Assembly: GCA_016234525.1 (NCBI GenBank)
Contig: JACRBK010000041.1
Location: 1-5,212 of the forward strand
Length of the DNA: 5,212 bases
Reading direction: 5' to 3'
DNA from: Chloroflexota bacterium
GTDB lineage: Bacteria; Chloroflexota; Anaerolineae; Aggregatilineales; Aggregatilineaceae
Shown: piece after piece, positions 1 through 4,714 of the stretch
Layout: each line of letters begins with the position of its first letter
Position numbering within the stretch: position 1 is the stretch's first letter
Translations under genes and position numbers: made by a program
Notes under the pieces: model-generated
Told to the model about the DNA's origin: nothing
The model's database searches: none
What the model saw: the letters and a program-made list of their open reading frames with translations, nothing else

Positions 1-345
1 GACAGCGCGCTAAATATGATCTATTCTCACAATGTGCAGCAGTTTTACGCGGGGCAGTTAGGCGCAGTGAACGGCATGTATCCCAACGGCGACCTGCCCA
101 AAAATGAGCAGGGCGAGGAAGTATGGATCGGCACCTCGTATATGCTGGCGGCGCACATGCTGCTGCGCGGGCTGGATGATCAGGCGTGGGGGACGGCTTT
201 CGGGCTGTACCAGCAGGTGTATGAAACAGGCGGTTTGTGGTTCCGCACCCCGGAAGCGTGGAACGGGGCGGGCGATTTCCGCGCCAGTATGTATATGCGT
301 CCGCTGGCGATCTGGGCGATGGAGACGGCGTTAGCTCGACGGTAA
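1..345 (+). CDS. GH116 glycosidase (non-lysosomal glucosylceramidase-like), C-terminal fragment
   Basis: The reading frame is open from base 1 and gives the last 114 residues of a protein whose start lies outside the window. The fragment closely resembles the C-terminal end of the catalytic (alpha/alpha)6 domain of GH116 enzymes (human GBA2, bacterial beta-glucosidases). Conserved blocks seen are GAVNGMYPNGDLP (fragment residues about 21-33), EEVWIGTSYMLAA (39-51), RTPEAW (82-87) and FRASMYMRPLAIWAM (93-107). The Glu of TPEA (85) and the Arg of DFR (94) match, from memory, the pair that contacts the glucose hydroxyls in the characterised Thermoanaerobacterium enzyme. The nucleophile and acid/base residues would lie upstream, so activity cannot be judged here. 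Family members hydrolyse beta-glucosides or glucosylceramide. The C-terminus ends soon after the WAM motif, as is normal, so the 3' end is not truncated. A heptad repeat array begins 4 bp after the stop codon. Confidence 0.9.
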   Translation, partial: DSALNMIYSHNVQQFYAGQLGAVNGMYPNGDLPKNEQGEEVWIGTSYMLAAHMLLRGLDDQAWGTAFGLYQQVYETGGLWFRTPEAWNGAGDFRASMYMRPLAIWAMETALARR

Positions 346-348
346 AAA

Positions 349-385
349 GCCGTCAGCTTTCAGCCGTCAGGCGTCAGCAAAAGCA
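349..385 (+). repeat. Heptad repeat array A (GCCGTCA/GCTTTCA units)
   Basis: Five consecutive 7-bp units run from 349: GCCGTCA, GCTTTCA, GCCGTCA, GGCGTCA and GCAAAAG. The array starts 4 bp after the GH116 stop codon. The same GCTTTCA and GCCGTCA units occur in inverted orientation at 1634-1675. The 7-bp period is read directly from the sequence. The repeat's role is unknown. It resembles in style the short tandemly repeated heptamers (STRR) described in cyanobacteria, but no family assignment is made. Confidence 0.75.
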
Positions 386-391
386 AGTTGA

Positions 392-419
392 CAGTTTTCA
401 GTGATCAGTTTTCAGTAAA
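392..419 (+). repeat. Heptad repeat array (CAGTTTT/CAGTGAT units)
   Basis: Four 7-bp units, CAGTTTT, CAGTGAT, CAGTTTT and CAGTAAA, give an exact 11-bp direct repeat (CAGTTTTCAGT at 392-402 and 406-416) with a 14-bp period. If phased as AGTTTTC/AGTGATC it follows the same AGYTTTC pattern as array A just upstream, so the two look like diverged versions of one repeat. It lies in the gap before the flavodoxin gene. Confidence 0.7.
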
Positions 420-420
420 A

Positions 421-440
421 GCGGCCTCACCCCCTGCCGC
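421..440. repeat. CCTCACCCCCTGCC module, partial copy of a dispersed repeat
   Basis: CCTCACCCCCTGCC at 425-438 matches at 13 of 14 positions the reverse complement of 1612-1625 (CCTCACCCCCTACC), which adjoins the hairpin in the other repeat-filled gap. Here the module is flanked by GCGGC (421-425) and GCCGC (436-440), which could form a 5-bp stem. The rest of the gap up to the flavodoxin ribosome binding site (441-496) holds nothing I recognise, and no convincing promoter was found there. Confidence 0.5.
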
Positions 441-511
441 AGCCGACCTGTTTATTGTAGGGGCGTCGCGCTCCTATTTATTTGAAATAAGGTTCGAGAG
501 GAAGAACGAGC

Positions 512-1030
512 ATGTCTCACAAAATTTTGGTGGCGTATGCCAGCCGGGCGGGATCGACGGCAGGCGTCGCGGAGGCGATTGGTAAGACTCTGTCTGAAAA
601 TGGCGCGCAGGTCGAAGTTCGCCCCATGCAAGACGTGAAAGACCTCACACCGTATGGAGCAGTCGTCGCGGGCAGCGCGATTCAGGCCAAACAATGGCTG
701 CCGGAAGCGATGCAGTTTATGCAGGATCACCGGGCTGCATTGGGCCAAAAACCGTTTGCCGCGTTTACGGTGTGTATGACGATGACGATGAAAAAAGAAC
801 AATATCGCCAGGGGGTAAAAGACTGGTTAGCACCGGTACGGGCGCTCGTCAAACCCGTGAGCGAAGGTTATTTCGCCGGGGCGCTTCAGTTGAACAAAGT
901 GCCGCACCGGCGGGCGCGGTGGGGGTTTCGCCTGAGCGTGATATTTGGTGTATGGGCTGAAAAAGATTACCGGGATTGGGACGCCATCCACGCCTGGGCT
1001 GGCGAATTGTCTCCGAAACTTCAGGGGTAG
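512..1030 (+). CDS. Flavodoxin domain protein (HemG/protoporphyrinogen oxidase-like)
   Basis: A complete 172-residue flavodoxin-fold protein, predicted to be cytoplasmic and to bind FMN. Strand one and the phosphate-binding loop are visible as ILVAYASRAGSTAGVAEAIG (residues 5-24). The second half of the fold shows YGAVVAGSAIQAKQWLPEA (48-66) and FAAFTVCMTM (82-91). A C-terminal KDYRDWDAIHAWAGEL stretch (151-166) matches the (D/E)(F/Y)RDWxxIxxWA ending typical of the Flavodoxin_5 family, which includes E. coli HemG. HemG oxidises protoporphyrinogen IX using quinones, but most family members in bacteria of this type are uncharacterised, and no haem gene is nearby. I therefore name only the fold and leave the symbol blank. 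The start is supported by AGAGGA at 497-502, nine bases before the ATG. The gene converges on the next gene with a 28-bp gap. Confidence 0.87.
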   Translation: MSHKILVAYASRAGSTAGVAEAIGKTLSENGAQVEVRPMQDVKDLTPYGAVVAGSAIQAKQWLPEAMQFMQDHRAALGQKPFAAFTVCMTMTMKKEQYRQGVKDWLAPVRALVKPVSEGYFAGALQLNKVPHRRARWGFRLSVIFGVWAEKDYRDWDAIHAWAGELSPKLQG

Positions 1031-1051
1031 GGGCAGCAGAGCCGCTGCCCC
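1030..1051. terminator. Hairpin between convergent genes, possible bidirectional terminator
   Basis: GGGGCAGC (1030-1037) and GCTGCCCC (1044-1051) form a perfect 8-bp GC-rich stem with a 6-base loop. It starts on the last base of the flavodoxin stop codon and lies between two convergent genes, where a shared terminator would be expected. No clear T-tract follows on either strand, so it would not be a canonical intrinsic terminator. Confidence 0.42.
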
Positions 1052-1058
1052 GGCTGTA

Positions 1059-1457
1059 TTATCCCCGGCGCGCGGCCTGAATTTCCTGGTCGTCTTCCAT
1101 CACCAATTCGCCATCATCCGAGAGGCGGATCGCGTTGTCCTGTGCGCTGCGTTTGGGTTTTTCCAGCGTGTGTTGGTAAAGCTCCAACAACTCGGTGCGC
1201 TCTTTCTGGATGGCGCGATCAGCAGCTTTTCGTGAGAAATAGTCGGCAAATATGAAGATAGATCCCGCTCCAAACAGCAGCGAAATCACCAAAAGCACCG
1301 ATCCCAGGCCGTCGCGGCCATTATTCATCAGGCCAGCCGCGATAAAAGCCAATACCCCCCCTGTGATAGCACAGGCCCAGCTCATGGCACGCAGCGAGTA
1401 CAATTCCTGAATTTCTTTCTCTCGCCGGTCCAGATAATCTTTATCGAATTGTTCCAT
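1059..1457 (-). CDS. Hypothetical protein with two membrane segments
   Basis: I do not recognise this 132-residue protein. Residues 1-23 are charged and probably helical (DYLDRREKEIQELY). Two hydrophobic stretches follow, about 25-44 (MSWACAITGGVLAFIAAGLM) and 51-70 (LGSVLLVISLLFGAGSIFIF), joined by a short polar turn NNGRDG. This suggests a membrane hairpin with both ends on the same side, probably the cytoplasm. Residues 75-100 form a charged, likely helical stretch. The tail (111-127) is acidic, RLSDDGELVMEDDQEIQ. The ATG at 1457 is preferred over a GTG at 1484 in the same frame, because a strong GGGAGGG lies 4 bases upstream of the ATG and the GTG start would place that site inside the coding region. 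It could be cotranscribed with the glycosidase upstream, but the 217-bp repeat-filled gap argues for separate expression. Confidence 0.75.
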   Translation of the reverse strand: MEQFDKDYLDRREKEIQELYSLRAMSWACAITGGVLAFIAAGLMNNGRDGLGSVLLVISLLFGAGSIFIFADYFSRKAADRAIQKERTELLELYQHTLEKPKRSAQDNAIRLSDDGELVMEDDQEIQAARRG

Positions 1458-1461
1458 CAAT

Positions 1462-1468
1462 CCCTCCC
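1462..1468 (-). promoter_or_regulatory. Ribosome binding site fixing the start of the two-TM protein
   Basis: On the minus strand GGGAGGG stands 4 bases before the ATG at 1457. It decides in favour of this start and against the GTG 27 bases further upstream. Confidence 0.65.
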
Positions 1469-1584
1469 ATAGTTGCACGCGCACTAGGGATCAATACGTG
1501 TTATCCTGCCATTGGTTGCGGTATTGCGAAGGTTATCAGGGCGCGGCGGTGAGATTTCCCTACACAGACTGGGTCGGCTGCGAT

Positions 1585-1611
1585 CCCCTCTCCAACACGG
1601 TTGGAGAGGGG
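1585..1611. repeat. Perfect 12-bp inverted repeat (hairpin) with GGGGGTGAGG tail
   Basis: CCCCTCTCCAAC (1585-1596) pairs perfectly with GTTGGAGAGGGG (1600-1611) around a 3-base loop. TAGGGGGTGAGG follows at 1613-1624. The layout (a CCCTCTCC/GGAGAGGG palindrome next to GGGGGTGAGG) looks like a dispersed intergenic repeat of the REP type. It sits about 64 bp beyond the stop codon of the glycosidase gene on the minus strand. A terminator or mRNA-stabilising role is possible, but there is no T-tract on either side. Confidence 0.75.
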
Positions 1612-1633
1612 GTAGGGGGTGAGGTGATTTTGC

Positions 1634-1675
1634 TTTTGGCTGAAAGCTGAAAGCTGACGGCTGAAAGCTGCTGGT
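1634..1675 (-). repeat. Heptad repeat array B (inverted relative of array A)
   Basis: On the plus strand the units TGAAAGC (1641), TGAAAGC (1648), TGACGGC (1655), TGAAAGC (1662) and TGCTGGT (1669) follow each other with a strict 7-bp period. On the minus strand these read as GCTTTCA and GCCGTCA, the same units as array A at 349-385. The array abuts the glycosidase stop codon, sharing base 1675 with it. Read in gene orientation it is followed by CCAAAAGCA, paralleling GCAAAAGCA in array A. Confidence 0.78.
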
Positions 1676-3048
1676 TACTGCTTCGGCGCTTGCTCAATCA
1701 GCAAAAAGGCCGGGCGCAGCGGATCCACGCCGCCGCGCAGCAGCGCATAGGCCGCGTGAGCGTCGCCCGCGTCGATATAGTTCTGGTTGGAATAGTCCAT
1801 GTTCCACAAGACCATCACGCCGACATAGGGCAAACTTTGCCCGATCTCAAAGGCGCGCATGGTATAGTTGGCCTGATCATCCTGCGTGATCCACTGAAAG
1901 TAAATCGGATCAACGGGCGGCACGGCGGGAGTTCCCTCACTGTTATAAAAACCCTCATACGTTCCCCAACCGAACTCGGTGGCCCACAACACGCGACTGG
2001 TATCACCCGCCTGCTGCATAATCTCGTGATAATCTTCGAGGGTATCCAGGAAAAACCAGGTCGGATGCTGCGTGTAATCTTCGGTGGAGCAGCAGCGCGC
2101 ATCGGGCGGATTGGCCGCGCCGTAGGGATGCACGCCGATAGCGACATTTTGATAGGCAGCATTCGCCAGCCCTGCCGCGTACATCTGGCGCAAATATTCG
2201 CGATCATCCACCGCCGCCACGCCATCGTTGATCCCGGTGGGCGCTAAGCCCGCCGTCACCACGATCACGCTTTGTCCGCCTTCTCCAGCGCGGATGGCGT
2301 TATAGGCCGCATCGAACAGGCGCATATATTCCGCCCCATTGATCGCCGCTCCGTTCCATTCGCGGCGCAGGTTTGGCTCGTTCCAGACTTCAATCGCGTC
2401 AAAATAGGAATTGCCATACAGATCGGCGCGGACATCGGTCATCATGTGGGTGATAAAGTTCGCTAAATCCTGCGGGTTGCGCGGCGGGCCGTCTTCTTCG
2501 GCAGACGCGCGCGCCCAGTCCGGCGCTTTGGTGACGCTGATCATCAGGTTGAGATTTTGCTGGTTCACGCGCTGGAACATGATCCGGTAGGCGTAATAGG
2601 TTTCGCTGTAGACGCCCTGCTGCGGTTCGAGAATATCCCAGGCGACCTGGAACTTGAGCCACTTCACGCCCAACCGGCCCGCTAACCATAACGTGGTATC
2701 AAACTGGTCGAGCGTTACGCCAGGATCAACCTGGATGCCCATCAGATCGGCGCGGTAAGTGGGCAGCGGCGTAGGCGAGATGGCCGGGGTAGGGGTGAGC
2801 GTGATCGCCGGGGTTGCCGTTGGAACAGGCGTATTGGTCGTCGGTGCGGTGGGTGTCGGGCTGACGGGCGTCTCACCGGGTGCGAGTGTTGGCTCCGGCG
2901 GCGCGGTAATGATCGGGCCGAATCCGCCCGGCGTGGGCGTAGCGGTCTGCTGCGCCCACGAATGACCGGCCCAGCCTGCGAATCCCAGGCTGAACACGAT
3001 TAAAACGATAATACCTACCCAGCGGTGATGTCTGATTTGAACTCTCAT
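1675..3048 (-). CDS. Secreted glycoside hydrolase, clan GH-A type (GH5/GH39-like), with Thr/Pro linker
   Basis: A 457-residue protein. A signal peptide is visible: basic MRVQIRHHR, a hydrophobic core at about 10-28, and a likely cleavage after SWA (residue 32). Residues 33-97 are a low-complexity Thr/Pro linker with repeated TPTP units. The catalytic domain (about 98-445) looks like a (beta/alpha)8 barrel. It shows IEVWNEPN with the candidate acid/base Glu224, GVHPYG (305-310), and WATEFGWGT with the candidate nucleophile Glu358. The NEP and late TEFGW pairing is typical of retaining clan GH-A enzymes such as GH5, GH39 and GH53. Exact family and substrate cannot be fixed by eye. The only two cysteines are adjacent (319-320). 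ATG at 3048 is chosen because GGGAGGAA lies just upstream, whereas the longer frame would need a TTG at 3066 that precedes that site. The kinase gene ends 60 bp upstream on the same strand. The protein is probably extracellular, with the linker holding the enzyme away from the N-terminus or cell surface. Confidence 0.85.
   Translation of the reverse strand: MRVQIRHHRWVGIIVLIVFSLGFAGWAGHSWAQQTATPTPGGFGPIITAPPEPTLAPGETPVSPTPTAPTTNTPVPTATPAITLTPTPAISPTPLPTYRADLMGIQVDPGVTLDQFDTTLWLAGRLGVKWLKFQVAWDILEPQQGVYSETYYAYRIMFQRVNQQNLNLMISVTKAPDWARASAEEDGPPRNPQDLANFITHMMTDVRADLYGNSYFDAIEVWNEPNLRREWNGAAINGAEYMRLFDAAYNAIRAGEGGQSVIVVTAGLAPTGINDGVAAVDDREYLRQMYAAGLANAAYQNVAIGVHPYGAANPPDARCCSTEDYTQHPTWFFLDTLEDYHEIMQQAGDTSRVLWATEFGWGTYEGFYNSEGTPAVPPVDPIYFQWITQDDQANYTMRAFEIGQSLPYVGVMVLWNMDYSNQNYIDAGDAHAAYALLRGGVDPLRPAFLLIEQAPKQ
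2758..2952 (-). other. Coding low-complexity Thr/Pro linker
   Basis: This part of the glycosidase gene encodes residues 33-97, made almost entirely of Thr, Pro, Ala, Val, Gly and Ser with recurring TPTP and PTPT units. Such linkers are frequent in exported proteins of Chloroflexota. The repetitive codons also produce a long Gly/Val-rich shadow frame on the plus strand, which is not a gene. Confidence 0.75.
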
Positions 3049-3054
3049 GCGAAC

Positions 3055-3062
3055 TTCCTCCC
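3055..3062 (-). promoter_or_regulatory. Ribosome binding site fixing the glycosidase start
   Basis: GGGAGGAA on the minus strand ends 6 bases before the ATG at 3048. This placement selects the ATG start, giving a clean signal peptide with basic residues directly at the N-terminus. Confidence 0.75.
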
Positions 3063-3100
3063 ACAATGGCTTGACCCCCCGGTCGACTCTCCAAGACAGA

Positions 3101-3129
3101 AATATAGATTAACCGGCCTGGATCGGCAA
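3101..3129 (-). promoter_or_regulatory. Candidate sigma70-type promoter for the glycosidase gene
   Basis: On the minus strand TTGCCG (3129-3124) and TATATT (3106-3101) are separated by 17 bases, a good match to the -35/-10 layout. It overlaps the last codons and stop of the kinase gene and would start transcription near 3094, about 45 bases before the glycosidase ATG. This would allow the glycosidase to be expressed independently of the kinase. Prediction by eye only. Confidence 0.4.
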
Positions 3130-4308
3130 AAAAATACGGAAGGTGCTGCCTTGATGGGGAGTGCTTTCGACCTCGATCCGCCCCTGGTGACGCTCGACGA
3201 TCTGTTTGACAATGGGCAGTCCCAGCCCGGCGCCGTGTTCACCTCGCGCCCGATCCACCCGGAAGAAGCGCTCAAAAATATGCGGCAGGTCGTCGGCGCT
3301 GATGCCGATGCCGGTATCGCCGATTTCGATCACTACGTCAGTTTCGCGTAGGGCCGTGTTGAGCGTGATCGTGCCGCCAGAGGGAGTAAAGGTGATCGCA
3401 TTACGCAGCAGTTCGCTGATCGCCTGGTGCAAATAACGTTCGTCGGCACTGATGGGCGGCAGATCGGCAGCCAGGTTAAGAGAGGGGATGTGTCCCCGGC
3501 GCTCAAATAGGGTGGTCAGCCCACTCACGGCGGTGGTGACCAGCGTGTTGACGTGTGTTGTCTCACAGGTGAAGGTGATCTCCTGGTCTAACTGCATCAT
3601 GGTCAACAACCCTCTGACCAACCGTTCCAGGTGGTTGATCTGGCCGCCGATGCTGCCCAACCGGCGCTGCCATTGTTCGGGATCGGTCAGGTGTTGCAGC
3701 AGGTATAGATCGGTCTTGATGACCGACAACGGATTGCCGAATTCGTGTGAAGCATCGCGGATAAAGTCGGTCAACAGCGAACTGCGCTCTTTTTCTAACA
3801 TAAGCTGAAAAGCGCGGGCTTCGGAGTATTTGGCCTCGGTCACGTCGCGCATGACAGTGATCACATAGGCCACCTGTCCCTTATCGATGACCGGGAATTT
3901 GGTCGTTTCGGTGAAAATCTGAGAAGGGCCAACCTGAGTCGTTTCGTGGGAAATGATCGGTTCTCCCTCCGTAAACGCCCGGTGGTATTCTTCACGGACT
4001 TGCTCTGACAAAAATGGAAAAATTTCAAATGGTGAGCGGCCCAAAACATTAGTTACTACGCCGAACTCTATCACCCATTGATTAAACGTCCGGTTGGTCA
4101 ATACGATGCGAGAATCAGGCGTCATCACCTGAATCGCTTCGGGCAGCGCGTCGAGCGTGAAATGCAGCAGGGATTGAGCGTGGTGGAGGGCGGCTTCGGC
4201 CTGACGGCGTTCAGCGATCTCGTGATCCAGACGCAGCCGAACAGCGGTGAGTTCAGCGGTGAGGGTATGTATTTGTTCGGATAGAGCATCAAGAGTCGCT
4301 CCGTTCAC
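3109..4308 (-). CDS. PAS domain sensor histidine kinase, soluble
   Basis: A 399-residue kinase that would autophosphorylate a histidine and pass the phosphate to a response regulator. In order: an N-terminal coiled-coil-like region (about 5-50, ERRQAEAALHHAQ); one PAS domain (about 50-160) ending in VAYVITVMRDVTEAK; a HisKA dimerisation helix with the H-box SHEFGNPL (phospho-acceptor His188); then the HATPase_c domain with N-box ELLRNAITFTPSGG (Asn303), G1 box GDTGIGI (Asp331), F-box HIFERFFR and G2 box GAGLGLP (359-365). All key kinase residues are present. No membrane segment or signal peptide is seen, so it should be cytoplasmic and sense through the PAS domain. The ligand is not predictable: no haem- or flavin-binding signature is apparent. 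The start is GTG at 4308, with AGAGGA 8 bases upstream. A TTG at 4350 would add 14 residues but has no such site. No response regulator gene adjoins it; the downstream neighbour is the secreted glycosidase. Confidence 0.92.
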   Translation of the reverse strand: MNGATLDALSEQIHTLTAELTAVRLRLDHEIAERRQAEAALHHAQSLLHFTLDALPEAIQVMTPDSRIVLTNRTFNQWVIEFGVVTNVLGRSPFEIFPFLSEQVREEYHRAFTEGEPIISHETTQVGPSQIFTETTKFPVIDKGQVAYVITVMRDVTEAKYSEARAFQLMLEKERSSLLTDFIRDASHEFGNPLSVIKTDLYLLQHLTDPEQWQRRLGSIGGQINHLERLVRGLLTMMQLDQEITFTCETTHVNTLVTTAVSGLTTLFERRGHIPSLNLAADLPPISADERYLHQAISELLRNAITFTPSGGTITLNTALRETDVVIEIGDTGIGISADDLPHIFERFFRVDRARGEHGAGLGLPIVKQIVERHQGRIEVESTPHQGSTFRIFLPIQAG

Positions 4309-4316
4309 AAAATTGT

Positions 4317-4323
4317 TCCTCTT
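4317..4323 (-). promoter_or_regulatory. Ribosome binding site deciding the GTG start of the kinase
   Basis: AAGAGGA on the minus strand lies 8 bases before GTG 4308. There is no in-frame ATG near this position, and the upstream TTG at 4350 lacks a comparable site, so a GTG start is favoured. Confidence 0.6.
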
Positions 4324-4360
4324 TTTTGTCAGATGGGTTGCAAAGTACAACTTTACTTTT

Positions 4361-4369
4361 AGTATATCA
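4361..4369 (-). promoter_or_regulatory. Candidate extended -10 promoter of the kinase gene
   Basis: TGATATACT on the minus strand matches the extended -10 element (TGn then TATACT, 5 of 6 to TATAAT). No good -35 hexamer is found at 16-18 bp, only a T-rich stretch, which extended -10 promoters tolerate. Transcription would begin near 4354, leaving a leader of about 45 bases before the GTG start. Confidence 0.45.
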
Positions 4370-4406
4370 CACGATTAATTAAGAAAAAATAAATCGTTTT
4401 TTATGA

Positions 4407-4425
4407 CGCTTATCATCTTTAAGCG
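4407..4425. other. Small inverted repeat in the divergent control region
   Basis: CGCTTA (4407-4412) and TAAGCG (4420-4425) form a 6-bp inverted repeat with a 7-base spacer, inside the AT-rich stretch between the two divergent candidate promoters. It could be an operator half-site pair or a chance palindrome. Nothing in the window identifies a cognate regulator. Confidence 0.25.
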
Positions 4426-4438
4426 AAAAAGAGATCAA

Positions 4439-4466
4439 TTGCCGTGCTAAAAAAAACAGCTACAAT
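4439..4466 (+). promoter_or_regulatory. Candidate promoter towards the aldo/keto reductase
   Basis: TTGCCG (4439-4444) and TACAAT (4461-4466) are separated by 16 bases on the plus strand. The -35 hexamer equals the one proposed before the glycosidase gene. Transcription would start near 4473, giving a leader of roughly 240 bases before the reductase ATG that includes the repeat cluster at 4589-4670. From 4467 to 4588 I see no gene and no clear motif. Confidence 0.4.
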
Positions 4467-4588
4467 AAATATAGTCATTCGTGGGGCTGAGTGAATTGAT
4501 TCTTCATCTTATTCTGGCCTCAATCCCCGCTGGCGTCCGGCGGCTATCGGCGTGACTTATGACTGATGATAATCGCCGTAAGACGCAG

Positions 4589-4670
4589 GGTTCTTAGTGG
4601 TTAGTTTCTCGTAAATTTAAGGCCACAGCGAGCGCCGTTTTTACTAAGAACCAAAAACTAAGAACTGTAA
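4589..4670. repeat. Inverted pair of heptad repeat arrays (AGTTCTT-type)
   Basis: On the plus strand GGTTCTT, AGTGGTT and AGTTTCT run in 7-bp steps from 4589. From 4643, ACTAAGA, ACCAAAA, ACTAAGA and ACTGTAA run in the same period in the opposite orientation. The outer GGTTCTTAGT (4589-4598) and ACTAAGAACC (4643-4652) are perfect 10-bp inverted repeats around a 44-base centre. ACTAAGAAC also repeats directly at 4643 and 4657. The cluster lies 45 bp upstream of the reductase start codon and would be in its mRNA leader if the promoter at 4439 is used. Confidence 0.72.
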
Positions 4671-4714
4671 ACTCATGACTCTCTAGAACTTATCAATTCG
4701 TGGAGGGATATACG

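Noticed and set aside
388..393. Perfect TTGACA as a -35 box for the flavodoxin gene
   Set aside because: No -10-like hexamer lies 15-19 bases downstream; the hexamer sits in the boundary of the CAGTTTT heptads and is probably a coincidence.
945..1235. 96-codon open frame on the plus strand across the convergent gene junction
   Set aside because: It overlaps the end of the flavodoxin gene and runs antisense to the membrane protein, with no recognisable motif.
349..1675. Arrays A and B as terminal inverted repeats of a mobile element carrying the flavodoxin and membrane protein genes
   Set aside because: The match is limited to low-complexity heptads with different unit order, no transposase or target duplication is seen, and related heptads occur elsewhere at 4589-4670.
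1690..2247. 185-codon open frame on the plus strand inside the glycosidase gene
   Set aside because: It is antisense to well-supported catalytic domain coding, shows no family motif and has no convincing ribosome binding site; such frames are expected opposite GC-rich genes.
2759..2965. Gly/Val-rich open frame on the plus strand
   Set aside because: It is the shadow of the Thr/Pro linker codons on the other strand; the repetitive composition comes from the linker.
4589..4670. CRISPR-like array
   Set aside because: Repeats are only 7-10 bp and degenerate, without regular 30-40 bp spacers and without cas genes.
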